Positions 56,220-64,000 of a stretch of DNA of 64,000 bases are shown here, piece by piece. Origin of the DNA: Ryuthela nishihirai (Eukaryota > Arthropoda > Arachnida > Araneae > Heptathelidae); contig JAWZYU010000027.1 in NCBI GenBank assembly GCA_038380435.1, forward strand, positions 2,229,156 to 2,293,155, written 5' to 3'. The notes below the pieces were generated by a model that was not told the origin of the DNA, did no database searches, and worked only from the letters and a program-made list of their open reading frames with translations. The translations under genes were made by a program, and so were the position numbers. Position 1 is the first letter of the stretch; the number at the start of each line of letters is the position of its first letter.

Positions 56220-57135
56220 GGGGTCAATCCAAGTATTCACCGAGTTCAATCCTGAAAGTCTTCGTAATTCCAAAATACATAATGAAGTACTTAGTATATA
56301 GTGATTAAATAGCACTGTAACATCCAACATGATAGGTATCTGCCATCTGGGATTAATAGTCCTGTTAAATGGGTTCAGTCCAAATATTCAACGAAGTTTA
56401 ATCCTGAAAGTCATCATAATTTCAAAATGCATAATAAGGAATTTAGTATAAAATGATGAAACAGCACTGTAACGTCCAACACGATAGGTATCTGCCATCT
56501 GGGATTAATAGTCTTGTTAAATGGGTTCAGTCCAAACATACACCGAAGTTGAATCCAGAAAGTCTCCATAGTTTCAAAATGCATAATGAGGAACTTATAA
56601 AATGATGAAACAGCATTGTAACGTCCAACACGAAGGTATCTGCCATTTGGGATAAATAGTCCTGTTAAATGGGTTTAATCCAAACAATAACCGAAGTTTA
56701 ATTCTGAAAGTCTTCATAATTTCAAAATGTGTAATGAGGCACTTAAGATATAGTGATTAAACAGCATTATAACGTCCAGCATGATAGTTGTCTGCTATCA
56801 GGGACTAATAATCCTGTCAAATGGGTTCAATCCTAGCATTAATCGATGTTGAATCCTGAAAGTCTTCATAATGTCAAAATACGTAATGAGATACTTAGTA
56901 TATAGGGACGAAACAGCACTGTAACGTCTAAAATGAAAGGTATCTGCCATCTGGGATTAATACACCTGTTAAATGAGTTCAATCCAAATATTCACAGGCT
57001 GAATCCTGAAATTATTCATAATTTCAAAATGCATAATGAGACACTCAGCATATAGTGAGTAAACAGCACTATTACTTTCAGCATGATAAGTATCTTTTTA
57101 TCAGTCCTGTTAAATGGATACAATCTAAATGTTCA
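56220..57135 (-). repeat. 151-bp tandem repeat in the 3' UTR of the R4/Dong-like LINE
   Basis: About six units with anchors GGGTTCAATCCAAATATTCA near 56220, 56371, 56523, 56671, 56823, 56974 and 57115. Each also contains AATCCTGAAAGTCTTCATAA, TTTCAAAATGCATAATGAGG, AGCACTGTAACGTCCAACA and TCTGCCATCTGGGATTAATA. Spacing is 141-152 bp. It lies between the ORF stop (57260) and the 3' junction. Confidence 0.88.
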
Positions 57136-58489
57136 TCGATTATGTAAGAGATTATTAAAGAGCAATGAAAATTGGTGTCCAGTCAGGCTAGCAATGTAAA
57201 TGGTAAATATTTGAAAAATCATATTAGAAAACATCAAATATAGACTGAATAAAACTTCTTCAGTTTAGGAATTTCCTTATAATTCTTGTTGTATCTAATA
57301 ATATTATTTTTTGCATGTTTGATATTAACTGTTAATTGATGTTTAAATCTTCAAGATAGTGTTTTAATTTCTTCGTTGTCAAACCATTTACAGATATTAC
57401 TATTGGGATGATTTTGATCGATTTTAGATTAAGTAGTTGCTGCAATTCATATTTTAGTTCTCCATATTTTATAATTTTTTCACCTTCTACTCTATGTAAA
57501 TTATCATCAAGAGGTACTGAAATATCTATTATAATTGCTGTTTTTTTTGTATGTTAATATGAACTATATCTGGTCGATTATTAGTAACTGCTCTATCAGT
57601 AATAATAGTTCTATCCCAATAAATTTTATAAAACTTATCTTCAAGGATTGTTTCAGGTTGATATTTGTAATATGGAGTTTTTTTATTTAGTAGATTGGAA
57701 TTATATGCAATTTCTTGATGGATAATTTTTCCCACGTTATTATGCCTTCGTAGATATTCTGTATGAGCTAACAATGGGCGTGCTGCGGAAATATGCTGTA
57801 TAGTTTCAATAGGTAATTTGCATAATCTACAGTTATCCTCAATGTTGTTTCCAATAATATGTTTTTCATAATTTCTTGTCTTTATAACTTGATCTTGAAT
57901 TGCTTGGATGAATCCTTCGGTCTCGCAGAAAATATTACTATGTTGAAGCTATGCTAACGAAGTCTCTGTATCAATGTCATCAGAAAATAGACTATTAGCA
58001 TATCGGCCATGTATTGATTTTTGCTTCCATAAATCTTTTCTTTCAGCAATGGTTTCATTTGATGTAAATTCATAGTTATTATCATTCATGTGTAGTGGAG
58101 TATAACTTGCATCATATTGTATTAAGGATTGAGTAATATGGTTGATTTTGTACGAAAGTAGTGATGTAAATTCTGGATTTCTTTGTTGCACAGATGTTTC
58201 AAATCCAAAAGTCCTCTACCACCAGAATTACATGGTAGATAAAGCTTAATAATTGAGGCATGTTGGTGAAGAAGTCTATATTTCGTTAGTAATTTAAGAG
58301 TTTTGATATTTAAGTCATCTAAATCAGTTTTCGTCCAGTTTATTATTCCAAAAGAATATGAAATGGCAGGTATAGCCCACATATTTATAGCTCTTATTTT
58401 GTTTTTAGCATAAAGTTCTGTTTTTAAAATCTTTTCCAAACGTCTTATATAATCATTATGAAAAACATCTTTCACTTCATTATAGTTTA

Positions 58490-59288
58490 TACAGGGTGAT
58501 TCAGAATTCATCATCAATATTTGGTGGGGAGGTAGGTAATAAGAAACGAAGGAGATTTCACATAGGAAAGCATGGGCGCATATGCCATGTAGTAGGGCAA
58601 AATGACCCCAGTTCAATGATGGAAAGAACACATAAGAAGGAAGTGGTAAGGAAAAAACATTTATTATCTTACATGTAACATTTCTTTGCATTGGTTGTAC
58701 AGACTTACAAGAGGTGTCGAACTGCCGACCATGTGCTAGAATGCATGACTTAATTAATTAATGACTTAATTATCACCTTAATTCCAAACTGCCTAGCCAT
58801 ACCTCGTGTGCTAGCACCAGGTTGTTCCTCGATTTCCTGTAGGACAGCTTCCTCTACTGCTACTGTCCGTGCCGATCTGCGCCTCCCTCGATTAACATTA
58901 CTATCAGCAAACGATCCTGTTTCACGCAGTTGGCGATGAATACGTGAAAACATTTGATGCTGTGGCACACGGCGGTTTGGGAAGCGCGCTGCATACAATT
59001 GCCTGGCTCGAAGACATCTTTCTCCTGCCGCACCGTACGTTACATGCATATCTACACATTCATTCCACGTATAGCAGTTCACGTTACTTCTGCAAATTCA
59101 CCTTATCGAATGACAACTGACTGCACGCGTCAAACAGCTGTGCTTCTGTATGAGAGGTGTGTACACACAGCGCCCTCTACACCACCATGCGTTCGTCTGC
59201 CCCCATACTTTCCTATGTGAAATCTCTTTCTTTTCTTATTCCCTTCCTCCCCACTAAATATTGATGATGAATTCTGAATCACCCTGTA
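58490..59288 (-). mobile_element. 799-bp mariner-like element with ~85-bp inverted repeats
   Basis: Inserted in the LINE ORF with TTTA at 58486-58489 and 59289-59292. The ends TACAGGGTGATTCAGAATTC and its complement continue with near identity for about 85 bp (58490-58575 and 59205-59288), including TTTCACATAGGAAAG. Removing the element and one TTTA restores the LINE frame (QLLN joined to YNEV). Inside, the minus strand (59082-58770) encodes a DUF4817-like N-terminal helix-turn-helix: CVDMHVTYGAAGERCLRARQ, FPNRRVPQHQMFSRIHRQL, GSFADSNVNRGRRRS, and VEEAVLQEIEEQPGASTRGM. The DDE catalytic part is missing, so it is a non-autonomous deletion derivative. Confidence 0.88.
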
Positions 59289-59361
59289 TTTAGTAATTGA
59301 TTTATACCAAGATATTTATAACTTTTGTTGATTGGTAGTTCTGTAATACATGTTTCATCCA

Positions 59362-59745
59362 GGGGCGGGGGTGGCTCAGTCGGTAGCGCGTCAGGCTCGT
59401 AATCTGTAGTTCACAGGTTCGAGTCCCAGCTGGGTCAGCGTTGAGATTTATCTCCACAAAATTCCCCGCCCTGCCCACGGTCAGTAGGGGATGGGCTTGG
59501 AAAGGCCGCCGTCCGTCGGGTGGGACGTTAAGCATTGGCCCCATGTGGGGGGAGAGCCATACCTGTGCACATTAAAGAACACGCTGGATGGCCTTGACGG
59601 GAGGCTACCATCTGTCTCCCAACAGCTATTCCAGTAGGTCCCCTCCCCCAACCTTCTCTGAGCCTTCGGGGTCCATGTGACCTGGCCATTTAGCCCATGG
59701 TGTGCAAAAAAGTGCCGCTCAGAGGTAAAACAACCCAACTCAACC
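59362..59745 (+). mobile_element. SINE-A, full length, 13-bp TSD, inside the LINE ORF
   Basis: Plus-oriented SINE-A, antisense to the host LINE, flanked by CATGTTTCATCCA at 59349-59361 and 59746-59758. The head is GGGGGTGGCTCAGTCGGTAG with B box GGTTCGAGTCCCAGC, and the tail is CAACCCAACTCAACC. Removing it with one TSD copy restores the LINE frame (FMDET continuing CITEL). It adds about 100 non-LINE residues to the open frame 59481-62066. Confidence 0.94.
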
Positions 59746-62066
59746 CATGTTTCATCCATAAATATCATGTTATCGAATTTTTTAATTTTTCCTGATTTAA
59801 TATTTAATATTGAACATTTTTCCAATCCAAATTCTAAGCAAATTGTTTTACTAAATGAATGAACAATTTCTAATAAGCTTTGTAACTGATTATAATTAGA
59901 ACTGTATAATTTCAGATCATCCATGTAAAACAAGTGATTTATTTTTTCTGTACCATTTGCTTTAAATTTATATCCATAAGTTGAATTTTTCAGCAATTTA
60001 CTTATTGGATTAAGAGCTAGGCAAAACCATAAAGGACTTAAACAATCTCCTTGAAAAATGCCTCTGGCTATTACAATTGGATCAGATTTGTAAGAAGTAC
60101 TGTTTGAATGAAGCACTAAGTTTGTTTTCCATTTTGACATACAACATTTGAGAAAAACAATTAGAGTGCAATCGATTTTATATAATTCAAGTACTCTTAA
60201 AAGCCAAGAATGAGGAATACTGTCAAAAGCCTTTTTATATTCTATCCAAGCAACTGACATATTTCGCTTTTTATATTTTACTTGGTTACAGATAACATTA
60301 TCAATCCATAATTGCTCCTTGGTGCCTCTGGAGTATTTTCTGCAACCATTTTGTTCAAATGTTAATATATTATTTTCTTGTAAATGATGGTTTATTTTTC
60401 TTGCTATAATAGATGTTAATAATTTATAAAATACTGAAAGGCATGTGATAGGTCTGTAGTTCTTCAGGTTATCCAAACCAGTTATAGATTTAGGTTTCAA
60501 AAATGTTTGACCTGTCATTAAGAAATTTGGTAGTAAATCAGGATATTTCAAGGCTTCTTGATACTGTGCAATTAATAAATCATGGATTGATGTAAACTGT
60601 TTAATCCAAAAATTCTGTATTTTGTCATTTCCAGGGCATTTCCAATTATGTGCCTTTTTTAGTGCATCTTTCAAATCATGTATTGTTATCTGTATTGGAG
60701 GCATTTCATTAGTATATTCATTTGATTCGATTTCATCATTAAGCCAATGAGCATTGTCATCATGAGACATAGGTATTGACCAAATATTAGACCAGAAATT
60801 AACAAGATTTTGTTTATCTGGAATATTGTCTGCTTTAGGAACATCAATAATATCAGTTGAAAGAGTAGTATAGAATTTCTTTTGATTATATAAAAACAGT
60901 CTATTCTGGGATATTCTTTTACTATGTAAATTACACCTCTTTATTCTTTTGCCCAAAGAAAGGATAGTCTGCTTCAACGTATCAATATATAAACCAATAT
61001 GTTTTGGTAAGTCAGGTTGCGATAATTTTAACTTTAATTTTTTAACAGTTGTTTTATAAAATTGTTGAATTTTAGGAGAATGACACCCCTGTTGATAGGC
61101 TAAGAGTTTACTTATTGTACTTCTGGTTTTTTTAATCTTATCTTCTAGCCTCTTTAACCAATTCGGTGAGTCTTTTTTATTTTCCAAATCAAGTTTGTTA
61201 ATTGCTTGACTGATTATATTATAGCCTAGAGTTTCACATGTTGTAATAGTAGAGCAGTATATCAAATTATATGTATCTTCTAAAGTTTTTGTCTCTTGAA
61301 GATATTGAATAAGTAAATCATTCATATTACGGAGTATCTGATAACTGTTTTTTGTTAATTTTATTCTTGGTATTGAAGGTCTATGATTAGCTGATAAACC
61401 AGTGTAGAGGAGAAGCTTGTGATCCAAATGGTTTTTAAGTTCAGTTTTCTGTAAATTATTAGTGGTAATTACCTCATTTTCATAATCATTTGAAAATTGT
61501 TGTTCACATAAAGAAGTAGTGATAGAAGTATTTCTTGTTTGAGTTGAGGCAACATTTAGTGTTACAGCTGCATCTTTTTTCAATAAGTCTAATTCAGCAG
61601 TACATAAGAAATTTCTTTTAACAATAACTCTAACTTGATCACATAAACGTTGTTCTGTAACATTAATATCTGGTTCTAAAATCTTCCATTCTAAATGTAG
61701 TCTAGATCTATAGCCAGTTTTGTCCCTCTCAAGCTTAGTAGCTTTATAATAGGCTTGCATAACATTTTTATTCGTAGATTTAGTACATTTCATGCGGCCC
61801 GATTTGTTTTTCAACAAAGCGGCGTAACCATCTTTAGATTTGTCGAAGTTACTATTGCAATGACTTAGATCTTGAGTCAATGAAGTATTTATACCTGAGG
61901 CAATGGAATGCCCTAAATGTTGTCTTTTACTAGCTCTTATTTTGTTCAATGGAGAATGTGTCAGAATATTTGATGATTGTGCTTCATCATAACAGGTAAC
62001 AAAATAATTGCTATCCTGTGAGACAAGCAAAGTATTTTTCAAAATTTCATTGTTGTTAATATCCAT

Positions 62067-62477
62067 AATTGAGAAACAACCAATATAAGTATTGTGTTTG
62101 TAAAAGCAGATGATTAAAAATATCTTGAGTAATTCTGGTACGAGTAGAATAAAGAACAGCAGGTAAGTATATATAAAGCATGTGTATGCATTCGTTTACT
62201 TCAAATACTGTTGTTAGGCAACCATCAAGTTCTATATATCAACAAAAACTTTTCAGCTGGAGTAATTAGGCCTAGTAATGGACTATGAATGCTCAAAATT
62301 ACGAAAGCATAACATTTCAACTCTAATAAATAAGCAGAGAAAGTGAAAGCAGATATGTATATTTCGTTTTAAACAAAGATTAGATCACTTTTACATAACT
62401 AAACTAGAAGTAATAACCAATTATGAAACGAGCAAAGAAAATTGAAAGTAACTCACACAGAAGCAGATGCCAAATTT
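62067..62477 (-). other. 5' UTR of the R4/Dong-like LINE
   Basis: Sequence between the first Met of the long ORF and the TAA tract. No upstream open frame of note. Its assignment to the LINE rests on the position of the TAA junction. Confidence 0.6.
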
Positions 62478-62501
62478 TATTTTTATTATTATTATTATTA
62501 A
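62478..62501. repeat. (TTA)n tract, right junction of the R4/Dong-like LINE
   Basis: TTTATTATTATTATTATTAA pairs with the ATT tract at 55945-55962. On the LINE strand both are (TAA)n, the expected target. Confidence 0.85.
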
Positions 62502-63197
62502 GTTTTTGTTCAACTACAGACAATGTTAAAGTTCGGGGGATATGGAGATAAAATAACCATAAAAGAACTGAAGGAGGAAAAACATCAATGGGATGGATGT
62601 GATAAAATGTGGAAGATGCAATATACACTGCAGAAAACAATTAAGGCAGTTTCAATAAGTTGGAAATGTGGGAACAGAGAAGTCAGCTTACACAAATATA
62701 AAATCCAGATGTATTACTAGTACTACTCTGGAATCATTAAACGTGAAGAATTATGAGGAACGGGGTGGGAGTGTGGAGAAGGAACTTAGTAGATTGTTTT
62801 ATGATAGGATGCCAATCAGGATGCTGTTTGAGGAATATTGATTGTTGCCTGAAGGTGCTCACAGCAGAATCTTGCTTGATTGTCGATAGTGGTTTCCTTT
62901 AATCTTGAATGATGAGATGATTTCACTAAGTGACAGACTTCAAATTTCCAGAAATCGATTGACTGACGGGGATGTTTTCTTAACAGCTAGCAGATGACAA
63001 AAATACTGACAATAACTTTCAGTGAATGGTTATTCTTGGCCCATGAGAGGCTGAGGGGTGAATTGAGAGTGCTTAGATATGGTATTGGAAACCGGTGGTG
63101 TGTGTGTGTGTGTGGGGGGGGGGGGTCATTAGATCTTAAGAGGCATGTGTAATAGAATAAACCACACTAAAGTTTGCTGCAGTTAGCTGTAGTCATA
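62502..63197. other. Non-coding region with a TG/poly-G tract
   Basis: No gene recognised. (TG)n followed by 13 or so G at 63097-63126. A few AATGATGAGATGATTTCACT-like words near 62908 suggest old transposon debris, too degraded to name. Confidence 0.45.
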
Positions 63198-64000
63198 TAT
63201 AGGGTGATTCAAAACTCTTAGGCCAAACTTTAAGGGGTGATAGAACACACCTAAACAAGCACTTTTCGTCTTACAATGCATGGTCGGAACTCTAGTGGTG
63301 AAGCGCTAGGGGTTAGCAGTTACTGTGTCAGGAAATGAAGAAACACAAGAATGACAGAAGAGGTTTGAAACAATTGCAGAAATTACAGAACATCGGCGTA
63401 CATGGGCGAAAACACCAGGCATTTCTCATACAGCAGCAATAGAAATCCTGGCAACGAGGTCCTCATTGGAATCGATGCGGCTATTGTAGATGAGGCTTTT
63501 CATTTGGCCCCATAGGAAAAAGTCCAGACATGAGAGATCGTGGCAGCCAAGTGATGGGACCACCCCGACCAATCCATCGTCCTTGAAATGTTGCATCCAA
63601 GGCATTCCACACATCCACGCTGAAATGGGGTGGCACTTCATCATATTGGAATCACATATATGTTTGAATGTTTGCTGGAACAGGGTTCAGTAATTCTGGC
63701 AAGACTTTTTGTAAAAATACGAGGTATGTTCTCCCTTTCAGTTGGACTGGCAGAAGGTATGAGCCAATCAAATGGTCATGGAGGATTCCAGCCCAAATAT
63801 TTATGGAGAAACACCACTGGTATGAATGTGGACATATGGTGTGCAGATTACTGGTGGCACACACATGTGAATTGTGGGTATTAAAAATGCCCTCATGTGT
63901 AAATGTGCATTCGTCAGTGAATAAGATGTGCATCAAAGTCCGGTTGTGCTGCAGTCTGCTGCAGGAACCACTGTGCAAAATCCACATGAGGCCGATAATC
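63198..64000 (-). pseudogene. Mariner-like transposon (DUF4817 group), cut by window end
   Basis: The left end TATAGGGTGATTCAAAACTC resembles the end of the element at 58490. The minus strand has the DDE part in two frames. At 63987-63652: HILFTDECTFTHEGIFNTHN, then NIWAGILHDHLIGSYLLPVQ and LKGRTYLVFLQKVLPELL. At 63644-63426: LDFFLWGQMKSLIYNSRID. FTDE and the LDFFLWG stretch (near the third catalytic residue, itself altered) are typical of this IS630-type group, so it could be the autonomous relative of the 799-bp element. A frameshift near 63648 and an altered third block (HDLSCLDFFLWG) indicate decay. The N-terminus lies beyond position 64000. Confidence 0.85.

Larger units (their letters stand above)
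57260..62066 (-). pseudogene. R4/Dong-like polyprotein (RT + restriction-like endonuclease), split by insertions
   Basis: The first 760 or so residues are open from 62066. RT blocks in order: KKAHNWKCPGNDKIQNFWIK, PNFLMTGQTFLKPKS, NYRPITCLSVFYKLLTSII, EQNGCRKYSRGTKEQLWID, VAWIEYKKAFDSIPHSWLLR, GIFQGDCLSPLWFCLALNP, and HLFYMDDLKLYSS (catalytic YMDD). The ORF then reads into SINE-A, giving an 861-codon chimera. Beyond the SINE it resumes (CITELPINKSYKYLGINQ) and, past the second insertion, reads RAINMWAIPAISYSFGIINW and LPCNSGGRGLLDL. The endonuclease part has CRLCKLPIETIQH, then HISAARP where the family has a Gly-Cys, YLRRHNNVGKIIHQ, YYKYQPETILEDKFYKIYWD, RPDIV, and KIIPIVISVNGLTTKKL near the end. 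Stops near 57950 and 57530 show it is dead. Confidence 0.88.
55963..62477 (-). mobile_element. R4/Dong-like LINE inserted in a (TAA)n site
   Basis: A minus-strand non-LTR retrotransposon with (TAA)n on both sides (62478-62501 at its 5' end, 55945-55962 at its 3' end). Layout from 5': UTR (62477-62067), one long ORF (62066-57260) with RT and a restriction-like endonuclease, then a 3' UTR that carries about six tandem 151-bp units. Without the later SINE (410 bp with TSD) and the inverted-repeat transposon (803 bp with TSD) it is about 5.3 kb. TAA-microsatellite targeting is the known habit of Dong-type elements. Confidence 0.88.

Noticed and set aside
59481..62066. 861-residue single protein as a novel fusion gene
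   Set aside because: The last ~100 residues are SINE-A antisense sequence; the SINE is bounded by a TSD within the LINE ORF.

Overview
This is a 64 kb stretch of AT-rich, transposon-dense animal nuclear DNA, most likely arthropod and possibly chelicerate. That guess rests on the mix of repeats: tRNA-derived SINEs, RTE-, CR1/L2-, I- and R4/Dong-like LINEs, Tc1/mariner elements with a DUF4817-like helix-turn-helix, and the absence of any bacterial-type gene organisation. The species cannot be named from the sequence. I find no intact host protein-coding gene. Nearly every long open frame is a tandem-repeat read-through or part of a transposable element.

Layout. Positions 1-6615 hold a 168-bp satellite that runs off the left edge. 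Positions 7307-10938 are one SINE copy whose middle has expanded into about 74 tandem copies of a 45-bp unit. Both arrays derive from different parts of the same dispersed tRNA-derived SINE, called SINE-A here. Ordinary or degenerate SINE-A copies lie near 7155, 10941, 12595, 13851, 15287, 18037, 26351, 28009, 48317 and 59362, several with clear target-site duplications (TSDs). From 11 to 33 kb the sequence is mostly non-coding. It carries a 40-bp satellite (14.3 kb), a degenerate ~100-bp repeat (16.5-17.3 kb), fragments of RTE and I-like LINEs, a second SINE family (SINE-B), a solo LTR and a Tc1 remnant.

From 33 to 41 kb lies an RTE-like LINE (copy A, minus strand) interrupted by a second, full-length copy of the same family (copy B, 35503-39149, 9-bp TSD), by a solo LTR (4-bp TSD) and by a 122-bp insertion. 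From 41.8 to 45.3 kb are a LINE scrap, two adjacent Tc1-type transposons and two SINE-B copies. A decayed minus-strand pseudogene of a widespread uncharacterised family lies at 46.5-48.0 kb, itself split by an inverted-repeat insertion.

From 51.4 kb a plus-strand CR1/L2-like LINE ends in an (ATT)n tail at 55945-55962. A minus-strand R4/Dong-like LINE (55963-62477) has (TAA)n on both sides, as expected for that clade, so it appears to have inserted into the tail of the first LINE. Its ORF was later broken by a SINE-A copy and by a 799-bp inverted-repeat transposon. A related mariner-type transposase starts at 63198 and leaves the window on the right.

The most interesting theme is the conversion of pieces of one SINE family into two different satellite-like arrays side by side, together with an unusually readable record of nested insertions.
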